Source of the DNA: Alphaproteobacteria bacterium
Lineage (GTDB): Bacteria > Pseudomonadota > Alphaproteobacteria > JANQMY01
Length of the DNA: 64,000 nt
Assembly (NCBI GenBank): GCA_028289425.1
Contig: JANQPL010000019.1
Span: 88,607-152,606 of the forward strand
Direction of reading: 5' to 3'
The notes under the pieces are model-generated. The model was not told the origin of the DNA and did not search any database. It worked only from the letters and a program-made list of their open reading frames with translations. Positions 8,541-17,488 of this stretch are shown here, in pieces. Each line of letters begins with the position of its first letter. Positions within the stretch are counted from its first letter, which is position 1. The translations under genes were made by a program, and so were the position numbers.

Positions 8541-9548
8541 TCAGGCTGCTTTCAAATGCCCTTCGGCACGCAACCACTCCACCGATTGACCCAAGGCATC
8601 CGCAAGCGGTGTCAGCTCAAGACCCAATTCATTGCGCGCTTTGGAATTGTCAAAGGACATGGCCGTGCCCGCCACACGCACGCCTTCGAGCGGCGCAATG
8701 GGTGGTTTGCCGGTAATGTTGTCGGCCATGAACTCCGACACCACACCCACCGCATAGGACAGCCAATAGGGCACCTTTCGTTTGGGCATGGGGCGGCCGG
8801 TGATTTGTTCTAAAATTTCCAGCATGCGGCCGAGACGCACATTCTCTCCGCTGAGGATGTAGCGTTCCCCCACTCGGCCCTTTTCCGCCGCCAATATATG
8901 ACCGGCGGCGACGTCCTGCACCGCGATCAAGTTCAGCACGCAGTCCAGATAGGCAGGCGTCGACCCGTCCACAAATCCGAGAATCATCTTTGTGGGCGGG
9001 GTGAAACTTACATCCCCCTCGCCCACCGGCACTGTGGGGTTGACGATGGTGATCGGCAGACCGGATGCCATGGCGTCGCGGGCCGCCATGTCCGCCCGCA
9101 TTTTCGACCGGCTGTAATGGCCCGCAAGATCTTTCAACTCAGGCAACGGACTGGTCTCGGAGATGGGGGCGGACGAGCCGTCCCGATAAGATTTGAGAAT
9201 GGTCTCCGTGGACGTCACCACAATGCGTTCCAGATCTGCTTTCGCGGCCGCGTCCAGAACCGTCCTGGTGCCCTCATAATTCACTTTGGATAATTCGGAC
9301 TTGTCCCGGGCCCACAGATTGGGGTTGGCGGCCAAGTGAAATAAGCGACCGGCCCCGCGCAAAACCTGCTCCAGGGCTGTGGCATCCAAGATCGATCCTT
9401 GATGAAACGCCGCCTCGGTCCCCAAGCCTGCGCCCGGGGGATTGAGGTCGAAGATCCGCACCGTATCGCCTTGCGCGACCAACTGCCGCACAACATGGCT
9501 GCCGATAAATCCGCTTCCCCCGGTTACGACTGAAACCTGGCCACCCAT
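8541..9548 (-). CDS. hpnA: Hopanoid-associated sugar epimerase HpnA
   Basis: A 335-residue extended SDR (NAD-dependent epimerase/dehydratase). The Rossmann loop is TGGSGFIGS at 9-17, HLAAN follows the third strand, and the active site is YSRSK (YxxxK). The segment NPTVPVGEGDVSFTPP followed by VAAGHILAAEKGRVGERYIL is diagnostic for HpnA-type proteins. In hopanoid producers HpnA is thought to act on the sugar of glycosylated hopanoids, but its reaction is unproven. It lies a few kilobases from hpnB-G, separated by a sulfotransferase and dxr, and on the opposite strand. Confidence 0.85.
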   Translation of the reverse strand: MGGQVSVVTGGSGFIGSHVVRQLVAQGDTVRIFDLNPPGAGLGTEAAFHQGSILDATALEQVLRGAGRLFHLAANPNLWARDKSELSKVNYEGTRTVLDAAAKADLERIVVTSTETILKSYRDGSSAPISETSPLPELKDLAGHYSRSKMRADMAARDAMASGLPITIVNPTVPVGEGDVSFTPPTKMILGFVDGSTPAYLDCVLNLIAVQDVAAGHILAAEKGRVGERYILSGENVRLGRMLEILEQITGRPMPKRKVPYWLSYAVGVVSEFMADNITGKPPIAPLEGVRVAGTAMSFDNSKARNELGLELTPLADALGQSVEWLRAEGHLKAA

Positions 9549-9714
9549 CGCAATTCTTGTGAGATCCTATTATTGTCGTGTGGGCGCGCGGCACCTTTCA
9601 TCCCGCGCGAAAATCGCTTATCGAGTGCGATTAGCCTAAAGATCCGGCAAGATCAAACTGAATTCCGGCCCAAAGCGCGCTGCGCCCAGGGCGCATGACG
9701 AGACCAACGCGTTT

Positions 9715-10833
9715 ATGACGAGCAAAGAGACAGAAGGCCCCCGTCTGTTCCATCCGCTGAGCGGCTGCAATGTGACGACGCTGTTGAACGTGCTCACCAC
9801 GAATGGACCGCTGCCGACCAACCGGCTGCCCCACGCCGCCATGGCGAGCCTGGCAACGCTTGGGCGTTTCCCCTTCTACACGCTTGAAAAAATCTATGTG
9901 GAGTTTCTGAAGCGCCGGCGGGCGCCCATGAAGCCCCCAATCTTCATTGTGGGCCATTGGCGCGGCGGCACAACACATCTCTACAATGTGATGGTGAAGG
10001 CCGATACGTTCGGCTTTGTACCCCCGCTCGCCACCGGTCTGCCCTGGGACCTGCTGGGCATCGGCACCATCTTCCGGCCTTTCCTGGAAAAAGCCCTGCC
10101 CGAAGACCGGTTCATCGACAATGTGCCGGTGAAGCCCGATAGTCCGCAGGAAGATGAAATTGCGCTCGCCAACATGACGCCGCTGTCGTTTTATCACGGG
10201 CTTTATTTTCCAGCGAAGTTCGAGGAGAACTTCAATCGCGGCGTTTTCTTCGAGGGCTGCACGGACCAAGAAATCGAAGCTTGGAAAAAGATCTTCGTCT
10301 ATTTCCTGGAAAAGATGTCGCTGCATCAAGGCGGCAAGCAATTGCTGATCAAAAACCCCACCTATACGGCGCGGGTGAAGATGCTGCACCACATGTATCC
10401 CGACGCAAAGTTCATTCATATCCACAGGAACCCCTATATGGTGTTCCCGTCCATGAAGAACTTCTATGTGAAGCTGTTCAAGGAACTGGCGCTGCAGCCC
10501 TATGACCATGTGGACATTGATGATTTCGTTTTGAAGACTTATCCGCGGGTGATGGGCGCTGTGCTGGAAGACAGCAAAGATCTGCCCACGAACAGATTCA
10601 TCGAAATCAGCCACGAAGACATGGAACAAGACCCGCTGCCGGTATTGGAGCGCGTTTACACCCAGCTTGAAATGCCGGGCTTCGACGACGCCAAGCCCAA
10701 ATTCGAAGCCTATTTGGCCTCGGTGCAGAACTATCAGAAGAACAAGTACAGCTATCCTGAAGAGATCACGAACCGGGTCCAACAAAACTGGGGCCCATTC
10801 ATCGACCGTTGGGGGTACGCCCCGCCGGCTTGA
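9715..10833 (+). CDS. Sulfotransferase family protein
   Basis: A 372-residue PAPS-dependent sulfotransferase-fold protein. The 5'-phosphosulfate loop is VGHWRGGTT at 79-87 (family VGHWRSGTT, so Ser is Gly here), and the 3'-phosphate site is seen as HIHRNPYMVFPSMKNFY. The conserved KNPTYTARV strand lies between them. The family transfers sulfate from PAPS to lipid, sugar or protein acceptors. Its position between hpnA and dxr suggests a lipid acceptor, possibly a hopanoid or its sugar head group, but this is inference. It is divergent from hpnA with a 166-base shared upstream region and converges with dxr. Confidence 0.85.
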   Translation: MTSKETEGPRLFHPLSGCNVTTLLNVLTTNGPLPTNRLPHAAMASLATLGRFPFYTLEKIYVEFLKRRRAPMKPPIFIVGHWRGGTTHLYNVMVKADTFGFVPPLATGLPWDLLGIGTIFRPFLEKALPEDRFIDNVPVKPDSPQEDEIALANMTPLSFYHGLYFPAKFEENFNRGVFFEGCTDQEIEAWKKIFVYFLEKMSLHQGGKQLLIKNPTYTARVKMLHHMYPDAKFIHIHRNPYMVFPSMKNFYVKLFKELALQPYDHVDIDDFVLKTYPRVMGAVLEDSKDLPTNRFIEISHEDMEQDPLPVLERVYTQLEMPGFDDAKPKFEAYLASVQNYQKNKYSYPEEITNRVQQNWGPFIDRWGYAPPA

Positions 10834-10870
10834 CGATGCAGCGACCTAACCACTCGTTATCAAAGCAAAT

Positions 10871-10988
10871 GTCATCTTCGCGAAAGCGAAGATCCAGTAA
10901 AGGGCGTCCGTGCGGTTAGGTCGCCGGACGAATTCAATTACATTGAATACTGGATCCTCGATAACGCCTCCGGCGTTTCGAGGATGAC
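10871..10988. repeat. Twin palindromic elements in inverted orientation
   Basis: Two palindromes lie between the convergent sulfotransferase and dxr stops. The first has ATCTTCGC, loop GAAA, GCGAAGAT (10874-10893); the second has ATCCTCGA and AACGCC mirrored by GGCGTT and TCGAGGAT (10954-10985). Each is flanked by GATCCAGTA or its complement TACTGGATC (10891-10899 and 10949-10957), and by GTCAT or ATGAC outside. They are inverted copies of one element type, arranged like the paired units of REP/BIME repeats. They may also act as a bidirectional terminator. Confidence 0.75.
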
Positions 10989-11004
10989 AAATGGGGTGTG
11001 ATCG

Positions 11005-12225
11005 CTACCCCACACCGACCTTCTTGGCAGCGCCACCGCTTTCGAACCGCGCGACCACGTCGGCGGAAACCTCTCGCGCCAGCCGGTCCGTCTCAAAAAC
11101 GGCGTCCAGGCTGTCGAGCTGTTGGGGGTCGATCGACTGCAGCGTTTCTTCCACCGTCTCAGCGATTTCCGTGAACCGAATACGCTCATTCAGGAAGGCA
11201 TCCACCGCAATTTCGTTCGCAGCATTCAAGATCGTTGGCGCGCTGCCCCCGTCTTCGAGCGCCGTGCGCGTGAGGCGCAGGGCCGGGAACCGCTTGGGAT
11301 CGGGATCCTCAAATGTCAGCTCTCTGACTTTTGCAAAATCGAGCCGCTCCACCGGCGCCTTCATGCGCTTGGGCCACGCCAACGAATAGGCAATGGGCGT
11401 ACGCATGTCCGGGCTGCCCAGTTGCGCCAACACCGAACCGTCCACATAGGCGACCATGCTATGAATGACCGATTGCGGATGCACCAATATGTCGATCTGC
11501 TCGGACGGCATGTTGAATAAGTAATGGGCCTCGATCAGCTCGAGGCCCTTGTTCATCATGGTCGCGGAATCCACGGAAATTTTCGCGCCCATATCCCAAT
11601 TCGGATGCGCAATTGCCTGGGCCGGGGTCACGTCGCGCATTTCGTGCAGCTCGCGCGTGCGCAAGGGTCCGCCCGATGCCGTCAGAATGATCTTTTCGAT
11701 CGCATCGGGCTGGCTGTCTTCAAGCACTTGAAAGATGGCGTTATGTTCCGAGTCCACCGGCAACAAGGTCGCTCCGTGCGCGGAAAGCTCAGCGGACATG
11801 AAGTCGCCGGCGCAGACCAGCGTTTCCTTATTGGCCAAAAGAATGGTGGTGCCCTGCCGAATAGCCGCCAACGTTGGCGGCAGACCGGCCGCCCCCACGA
11901 TTGCCGCCATCACCATGTCGGCGGGACGGGCGGCCGCGTCATCGACCGCCGCACCGCCGGCCGCGGCCTCAATGCCCGATCCCGACAGGGCCTCTTTCAG
12001 CTCGCCATAGAGGCTCTCGTCAGCGATAACCGCCAACGCCGCGCCCACCTCTTTGGCCTGAGCGGCCAGTTCCTGGACCCGGCGCCCCGCCGTCAGGGCC
12101 ACGACCCGGTAGTCGTCGGGGTTTCGCTTCACCAGATCCAGCGTGCTGCACCCAATCGATCCGGTGCTGCCCAGAATCGTGAGCTTTTTCGGCCCCTCCG
12201 CGCTTCCCGGCGCGCCTTGCGTCAT
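11005..12225 (-). CDS. dxr: 1-deoxy-D-xylulose 5-phosphate reductoisomerase
   Basis: A 406-residue enzyme of the second step of the MEP pathway, converting DXP to 2-C-methyl-D-erythritol 4-phosphate with NADPH. The N-terminal loop ILGSTGSIGCSTLD binds NADPH; LLANKETLVCAG, LLPVDSEHNAIFQ (metal ligands D and E), ILTASGGP and NWDMGAKISVDSATMMNKGLE (spanning the substrate site) are all present. The ATG at 12225 is preferred over an upstream TTG start. It faces away from hpnB across a 230-base region. Having dxr here places precursor supply inside the hopanoid locus. Confidence 0.97.
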   Translation of the reverse strand: MTQGAPGSAEGPKKLTILGSTGSIGCSTLDLVKRNPDDYRVVALTAGRRVQELAAQAKEVGAALAVIADESLYGELKEALSGSGIEAAAGGAAVDDAAARPADMVMAAIVGAAGLPPTLAAIRQGTTILLANKETLVCAGDFMSAELSAHGATLLPVDSEHNAIFQVLEDSQPDAIEKIILTASGGPLRTRELHEMRDVTPAQAIAHPNWDMGAKISVDSATMMNKGLELIEAHYLFNMPSEQIDILVHPQSVIHSMVAYVDGSVLAQLGSPDMRTPIAYSLAWPKRMKAPVERLDFAKVRELTFEDPDPKRFPALRLTRTALEDGGSAPTILNAANEIAVDAFLNERIRFTEIAETVEETLQSIDPQQLDSLDAVFETDRLAREVSADVVARFESGGAAKKVGVG

Positions 12226-12369
12226 GCGATCAACCCCGTCATCAAATCCTTTGGATTTCAAGACTATAGAGCACCCAAGGGCATCTCAGGCAAAATCTCC
12301 GTGATTTTTGTGCCCTGTGTCCTTTCGCCCACTCTCGGCAAAAGCCATTCCCCGACAAAAAGCGGCCCA

Positions 12370-12440
12370 ACCGTTCTAAATCTTCGTATTCTAATGTATA
12401 AATAGGCTTATATCTTTTGGGGTGACAAAATTAGACAGTA
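12370..12440. promoter_or_regulatory. AT-rich divergent promoter region between dxr and hpnB
   Basis: The intergenic region between the divergent dxr and hpnB genes contains a markedly AT-rich stretch, including TATAAATAG near 12398, which contrasts with the GC-rich surroundings. Promoters for both directions most likely lie here. I cannot assign -35/-10 pairs with confidence. Confidence 0.3.
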
Positions 12441-12455
12441 TTACGAAGGACACTG

Positions 12456-13637
12456 ATGGCGAGTTTGGTGGTTTTTCTTTCCATTCTTTCCCTAGGATCA
12501 TGGATTTATTTGGTCTTCTACAGGGGCAACTTTTGGCGCGTGGGCGAGACCCTGCCCCGTGAGGCTGCCAAAAGGGACAATTGGCCAAGCGTCGTAACCA
12601 TCGTTCCGGCGCGCAACGAAGCCGGCGTGATCAACACCACGGTGAAGGCGCTGCTGAAACAGGATTATCCTGGAAAGCTTCGGATCTTGGTGGTGGACGA
12701 CCAAAGCCGCGACCGGACCGGCAAGGTGGCCATGCGCGCGGCCGAAGCGTCGGAAAGCCCGATCAGCTTTTCCGTCTTGTCGGGGTCGCCGCCGCCCGCC
12801 GATTGGACCGGCAAACTATGGGCGCTGTCCCAGGGCATCAACAAAATGGCCCATACGGCCCAGGACGCCGACTATTACTGGTTCACTGATGCGGATGTGG
12901 CGCACAGCAAATCCTGCCTCAGGCGTCTCATCCAAAAGGCGGAAGACGGGGACCAGGACTTGGTGTCGCTGATGGTGAAACTGGAATCGAAGGGCATTTG
13001 GGAGCTGCTGTTGATCCCGCCATTCGTCTATTTCTTCAAGAAACTCTACCCGTTCGAATGGATTTCCGACCCCACAAAGAAGACGGCAGGCGCCGCAGGC
13101 GGCTGCGTGCTGATCCGGCGCAAAGCGCTTGAAAATGCGGGCGGCATCGAGTCCATCCGGAATGCGCTCATCGACGATTGCACTTTGGCCGACCGGATCA
13201 AGAAGTTCGGTCGCCCGGAAGGCGGTCGGGTCTGGCTGGGGCTGACGGCTCGGTCCAAAAGCATCCGCCCCTATGACGGCCTTAAAGGCATTTGGCGCAT
13301 GGTTGCGCGCACGGCCTACACCCAGCTTGAGCATTCGCCACTGAAGCTGCTGCTCGCGGTGCTGGGCATGATCGTGGTCTATCTGGTACCGCCCATCGCG
13401 GTAGCCACCTTTCCGCTCCACAACAATGATTGGGCGCTTTATGCGGGCGGCGCATCATGGTTTTTCATGGCCTATACGTTTTGGCCCACCTTGCGGCTCT
13501 ACAGCCTGCCCATTTGGCTGGCACCCAGCCTGCCGATCGCCGCGGCCTTTTACACGCTCATGACCGTGGACTCGGCCTTTTCCCATTGGCGCGGCAAGGG
13601 CGGTGAATGGAAGGGCAGGACTCAAGCGGCTCATTAG
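12456..13637 (+). CDS. hpnB: Hopene-associated glycosyltransferase HpnB
   Basis: A 393-residue membrane-bound family 2 glycosyltransferase. An N-terminal membrane segment (about 2-22) precedes the GT-A domain with VVTIVPARNEAGVI, the DDQSRDRTG turn and the metal-binding WFTDADVAHS. Hydrophobic segments toward the C-terminus (about 295-375) anchor it in the membrane. HpnB-type proteins accompany hopanoid genes and are assumed to glycosylate hopanoid lipids; direct proof is limited. AAGGA five bases before the ATG supports the start. It opens the rightward hpnB-C-D-E-G operon, with an 18-base gap to hpnC. Confidence 0.92.
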   Translation: MASLVVFLSILSLGSWIYLVFYRGNFWRVGETLPREAAKRDNWPSVVTIVPARNEAGVINTTVKALLKQDYPGKLRILVVDDQSRDRTGKVAMRAAEASESPISFSVLSGSPPPADWTGKLWALSQGINKMAHTAQDADYYWFTDADVAHSKSCLRRLIQKAEDGDQDLVSLMVKLESKGIWELLLIPPFVYFFKKLYPFEWISDPTKKTAGAAGGCVLIRRKALENAGGIESIRNALIDDCTLADRIKKFGRPEGGRVWLGLTARSKSIRPYDGLKGIWRMVARTAYTQLEHSPLKLLLAVLGMIVVYLVPPIAVATFPLHNNDWALYAGGASWFFMAYTFWPTLRLYSLPIWLAPSLPIAAAFYTLMTVDSAFSHWRGKGGEWKGRTQAAH

Positions 13638-13655
13638 TGTATTGAGTCGCCTGTT

Positions 13656-14579
13656 ATGACGGCCGCCCATCGCGAACCAACGCCCTTAGAAGCGCAATCT
13701 GTGGAAACCGGCTCCGGCAAAGGGGCGGGCGACGAGAATTTTCCGGTCGGTTCTTTTTTGCTCCCAAAGCATTTGCGGCCCCATGTGGCGGTCTTTTATG
13801 CCTTTGCTCGAGCGGCGGACGATATTGCGGACAACCCAGACCTTGAGCCAGACGATAAAATCAAGCGGCTCGATTTGTTTGAAGGGGGGCTGACCGGTGC
13901 GATCACCGACGGTCCTCAGCTTGACAAGGCCTACAAGCTCAAAGCATCGCTCGAAGAACTGGGGGTCACCAATCAGCACGGGGTCGACCTGCTCGCGGCC
14001 TTCAAACAAGACGCCAAAAAAAGCCGTTATGAGGACTGGGCAGACCTGATGGGCTATTGCGAGCTGTCGGCCAATCCGGTTGGGCGCTATCTGCTGGATA
14101 TTCACGGCGAAACAAAGGAACTGTATCCCGCTTCAGACGCGCTGTGCAGCGCGCTTCAGGTAATCAATCACCTTCAGGATGTGCAGAAAGACTACCAAGC
14201 GATGGATCGGGTCTATGTGCCGCAAGATTGGCTTTCTGCAGCCGGACTGACGGTCGATAGCCTGAACCGCCCGTCGTCGGACCTGGCGCTGCGGCGCGTG
14301 CTCGACAAATGCCTTGAAGGGGTCGACACGCTGCTCGATACGTCCCGAGCCCTTGCCGGACAGATGGCCAGCAAGAGCCTTGCGATGGAAACCGCGGCGA
14401 TCCAGTCCCTGGCGGAAACGCTCACCAAACGCTTGTGGCGGCAGGACCCTTTGGCTATCCGAGTTGAGCTCAAAAAGCCCGCTTTTCTGTGGGTTGCCGG
14501 CCGCGGGGCGCTGAATGAATGGCGCCGCCGGTTGATGGGAAGAAAGCCGCCGACATTGCAGGCGGCAGGCCACCGCTGA
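13656..14579 (+). CDS. hpnC: Squalene synthase-like HpnC
   Basis: A 307-residue trans-isoprenyl diphosphate synthase-fold enzyme. The first aspartate motif is ARAADDIADNPD and the second QDVQKDYQAMDRVYVPQDWL (first and last Asp about the metal site). Together with HpnD and HpnE it makes squalene from two farnesyl diphosphates: HpnD forms presqualene diphosphate, HpnC converts it to hydroxysqualene, HpnE reduces that to squalene. This three-enzyme route is established for alphaproteobacterial homologues. The order hpnC-D-E is the standard one. A small gap of about 40 bases separates it from hpnD. Confidence 0.95.
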   Translation: MTAAHREPTPLEAQSVETGSGKGAGDENFPVGSFLLPKHLRPHVAVFYAFARAADDIADNPDLEPDDKIKRLDLFEGGLTGAITDGPQLDKAYKLKASLEELGVTNQHGVDLLAAFKQDAKKSRYEDWADLMGYCELSANPVGRYLLDIHGETKELYPASDALCSALQVINHLQDVQKDYQAMDRVYVPQDWLSAAGLTVDSLNRPSSDLALRRVLDKCLEGVDTLLDTSRALAGQMASKSLAMETAAIQSLAETLTKRLWRQDPLAIRVELKKPAFLWVAGRGALNEWRRRLMGRKPPTLQAAGHR

Positions 14580-14620
14580 TAAAGTCGCCCAACTCCCGGG
14601 GACAAAACAAAAACAGACCT

Positions 14621-15496
14621 ATGGCGCAAACCTCCGACGCATTGAACATGCCGATGGCCGACGACGATCTGGCTTACGTCAAACAGGTTGTCGAAAAATC
14701 GGGCACGTCTTTTTTAGCTGGTATGAAGGTGCTGCCGAAACCGCGCCGCAATGCCATGTTTTCCATCTATGCGTTTTGCCGGGAAGTGGATGACATCGCC
14801 GACGAGCCCGGCGACCTGACCGAACGGCGGCGCGCGCTGCAAGATTGGCGCGATGAGATCGATCGCCTGTATGCGGGACAGCCAGGCCGGGAAATCACGC
14901 GCGCGTTAAAGCGGCCGGTCACCGATTATGGTTTGCCCAAGGAAGAGTTTCTTGCCGTCATCGACGGTATGGAGATGGACCTGGAACGCGACATGCGCGC
15001 GCCCAGCATGGAAGAGCTTACACTGTATGTGCGCCGCGTGGCTGTCGCGGTGGGACTGTTGTCCGTGCGGGCGTTCGGCGCCAAAGGCGACGAAGCCGAC
15101 CGGATCGCCCAATCGCTTGGGGAAGCCCTCCAGTTCACAAACATCCTGCGCGACCTCAACGACGATTTGAAGCTCGGGCGTCTTTATCTGCCTAAGGAAT
15201 ATCTGGAAAGACACGGCATTACGGAAACTGAGCCGGCGGCAGTTCTGCGCCATGAAAACCTGCCCTTGGTCTGCCAGGATCTCGCCGTTCTTGCAAAACA
15301 GCGCTTTGCGGAAACGAGACAAATCCTCGCGCAATCACAACAGCGCCGGGCGCTGCGCCCTTCCATCTTGATGATGGAAGTGTACGACCGGACACTGGAT
15401 AAGCTGGTGGCCTCGAATTGGCAGAACATTGAAGAGCGGGTGTCGATTTCCACGGCATCAAAACTCTGGATCGTTCTGCGCCACGGTATCTTTTAG
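14621..15496 (+). CDS. hpnD: Presqualene diphosphate synthase HpnD
   Basis: A 291-residue squalene/phytoene synthase family enzyme. It has the first Asp-rich motif FCREVDDIADEPGD and the second NILRDLNDDLKLGRLYLP, and the family FTNIL helix. It condenses two farnesyl diphosphates to presqualene diphosphate. A longer form starting 34 codons upstream would overlap hpnC; the ATG chosen starts just before the conserved core (YVKQVVEKSGTSFLAGMK) and avoids the overlap. It ends three bases before hpnE, so translation is probably coupled. Confidence 0.95.
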   Translation: MAQTSDALNMPMADDDLAYVKQVVEKSGTSFLAGMKVLPKPRRNAMFSIYAFCREVDDIADEPGDLTERRRALQDWRDEIDRLYAGQPGREITRALKRPVTDYGLPKEEFLAVIDGMEMDLERDMRAPSMEELTLYVRRVAVAVGLLSVRAFGAKGDEADRIAQSLGEALQFTNILRDLNDDLKLGRLYLPKEYLERHGITETEPAAVLRHENLPLVCQDLAVLAKQRFAETRQILAQSQQRRALRPSILMMEVYDRTLDKLVASNWQNIEERVSISTASKLWIVLRHGIF

Positions 15497-15499
15497 AGA

Positions 15500-16747
15500 A
15501 TGGCACATGTTCACGTGATTGGAGCGGGGCTCGCCGGTCTTGCCGCCGCCGTCAAGCTGGTATCGCACGGTCATCAGGTCACCCTTTATGAAGGCGCCGG
15601 CCATGCGGGTGGACGCTGCCGTTCTTACTTTGACGAGGTTCTCGAACAAAACATCGACAACGGCAATCATTTGTTGATGAGCGCCAATAACGAGGCCCTT
15701 TCTTTTCTCAATATGATCGGGGCAGAAGATTCGTTGGAGGGGCCCGACGAAGCAGTATTCCCCTTCTACGATGTGCGCACAGGCCAGCATTGGCTGGTCC
15801 AACCCAACAAAGGTCTTATTCCGTGGTGGATCTTCGACAAAGCGCGCCGCGTCCCCGGTACAAAGCCTACGGATTATCTGTCAATTGCAAAGTTTGCCCT
15901 CGCCGACGGCACGAAAACGGTCGGCGATTTGGTTACGCGCGATCACCCCCTTTACGAAACATTTTTTGAGCCCTTCACGGTCGCCGTCCTGAACACGTCG
16001 ACAGCAAAAGGCTCCGCCCCATTGCTGTGGAACGTCCTGATACGGACCTTTGCTAAGGGGGCGGATGGATGCCGCCCGCTTGTGGCGCGTGAAGGCCTAT
16101 CCCAATCATTCGTCGATCCCGCGCTGAAATTCATCGAAGAGAAGGGCGGCACAATTCATTTCAACAGGCGGTTACGCGAGATCTCGACGCAAGACGGGTC
16201 GATCACCACACTCCGCTTTGCGAAAGATGACGTGGCGGTCGACCGGCAAGACCATGTGGTCCTCGCCATCCCGCCCGTGCCCGCACAATCGGCGCTGCCA
16301 GGTCTGACCGTGCCGACCGAGTTCAATGCCATCGTGAATGCACATATCAAACTGCCGCCGCACAACCGCCCGAACGAACACCAGCTTTTACTGGGCATCA
16401 TCGGCGGCACCGCCGATTGGATTTTTCGGCGGGAAGAAATCGTTAGCCTTACCGTCAGCGCGGCTGATGAGCTGGCGGAGAAAAGTGCCGAAGAAATCTC
16501 GGATGCTTTATGGAACGACACCGCTAAAGCGCTGAGTTTAGATGTATTTGACAGACCGCCCATACGCATCATTAAGGAGAAAAGGGCGACATTTGCTCAG
16601 ACGCCGGATCAGATCAAGCTGCGGCCGAAAACGAAAAGTGCCTGGCGCAATCTCTGGCTGGCAGGCGACTGGACAGACACTGGTCTACCGGCCACGATCG
16701 AAGGGGCCATTACGTCCGGCTTTCGTGCCGCCGATCAGGTGAGGTGA
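15500..16747 (+). CDS. hpnE: Hydroxysqualene dehydroxylase HpnE
   Basis: A 415-residue FAD-dependent amine-oxidase-fold enzyme. The dinucleotide loop is GAGLAGLAAAVKL at about 7-19 with GAGHAGGRCRS downstream; the C-terminal FAD motif is LAGDWTDTGLPATIEGA. HpnE reduces hydroxysqualene to squalene, the last step of the HpnCDE route. Its start lies right after the hpnD stop. In the classical hpn order the cyclase gene hpnF (shc) follows hpnE; here only 27 bases separate hpnE from hpnG, so the cyclase is missing at this position. Confidence 0.95.
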   Translation: MAHVHVIGAGLAGLAAAVKLVSHGHQVTLYEGAGHAGGRCRSYFDEVLEQNIDNGNHLLMSANNEALSFLNMIGAEDSLEGPDEAVFPFYDVRTGQHWLVQPNKGLIPWWIFDKARRVPGTKPTDYLSIAKFALADGTKTVGDLVTRDHPLYETFFEPFTVAVLNTSTAKGSAPLLWNVLIRTFAKGADGCRPLVAREGLSQSFVDPALKFIEEKGGTIHFNRRLREISTQDGSITTLRFAKDDVAVDRQDHVVLAIPPVPAQSALPGLTVPTEFNAIVNAHIKLPPHNRPNEHQLLLGIIGGTADWIFRREEIVSLTVSAADELAEKSAEEISDALWNDTAKALSLDVFDRPPIRIIKEKRATFAQTPDQIKLRPKTKSAWRNLWLAGDWTDTGLPATIEGAITSGFRAADQVR

Positions 16748-16774
16748 ACCGATGAGGCGCTTCGGAGTGTACAC

Positions 16775-17473
16775 ATGATGTCGGGGCTTGGCATTTTGAC
16801 CGGCATGCCCGTGGAGGCAAACATCGCCAAATCGGCGATGAAGACCGCCGATACCGATTGCTTGGTCGAATTCTCCGAAGCGGACCAGGATCTGGCCCGC
16901 GCGCGTGTGGCCCATCTGATTGAAGAAGGCGTCACCACACTGATGAGCTTCGGCATTGCCGGTGGCTTGTCCAGCGACGTGAAGACGGGCGACTTAATCA
17001 TTCCCACAAAGATTGTTTCGCCGGCCGGTGAGCATTTCAACACGGATTTTGTTTGGCAGAAAAAAGTCTGCCGCACGCTCGACAAGGCGGGCATCCGCTA
17101 TCACGAAGGAAACCTGCTGGGCAGCGTCTATGCGGTGGCGGAAGCGTCCGAAAAGAAAGCGCTTGCCGTTCAGCACCAGGCGCTGGCAGTGGATATGGAA
17201 AGTCATGTGGTGGCCGAACAGGCGGCCGCTGCCGGCCTTTCAATCCGCGTCATTCGCGCCGTTGCCGACGGGGCCGACGATACGTTGCCGCCTGCGGCGC
17301 TGGCCGCGATGACCGAGAGCGGTTTCATCGCGCAGGCGTCCAAAGTCACAAAACATCTTTTTCGGTATCCAGGAGAACTGCCGGCGCTGATGCGCCTTGC
17401 CCGCAACACGCAAAAGGCGCTGACCACCCTTAAGCGCGCAACGGCACTGACACCTAGCATTTTGAGCGCGTAG
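16775..17473 (+). CDS. hpnG: Hopanoid-associated phosphorylase/nucleosidase HpnG
   Basis: A 232-residue member of the purine nucleoside phosphorylase / MTAN fold. Visible are LMSFGIAGGLSSDVKTGDLI (strand and phosphate loop) and the VDMESHVVAEQAA motif with the conserved Met-Glu that binds ribose. In hopanoid synthesis HpnG removes adenine from adenosylhopane, made by the radical SAM enzyme HpnH, giving ribosyl-hopane. hpnH is not next to it here, which is unusual. GGAG nine bases upstream supports the start; the second of two tandem ATGs is equally possible. It converges with ispH across 15 bases. Confidence 0.9.
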   Translation: MMSGLGILTGMPVEANIAKSAMKTADTDCLVEFSEADQDLARARVAHLIEEGVTTLMSFGIAGGLSSDVKTGDLIIPTKIVSPAGEHFNTDFVWQKKVCRTLDKAGIRYHEGNLLGSVYAVAEASEKKALAVQHQALAVDMESHVVAEQAAAAGLSIRVIRAVADGADDTLPPAALAAMTESGFIAQASKVTKHLFRYPGELPALMRLARNTQKALTTLKRATALTPSILSA

Positions 17474-17488
17474 ATTAGAGAAACCCGA

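Noticed and set aside
9631..10785. 384-codon minus-strand frame opposite the sulfotransferase gene
   Set aside because: The plus-strand product carries PAPS-binding motifs; the opposite frame has none.
16748..16774. Possible remnant of hpnF (shc) between hpnE and hpnG
   Set aside because: Only 27 bases remain, too short to show any cyclase sequence, so a remnant cannot be claimed.
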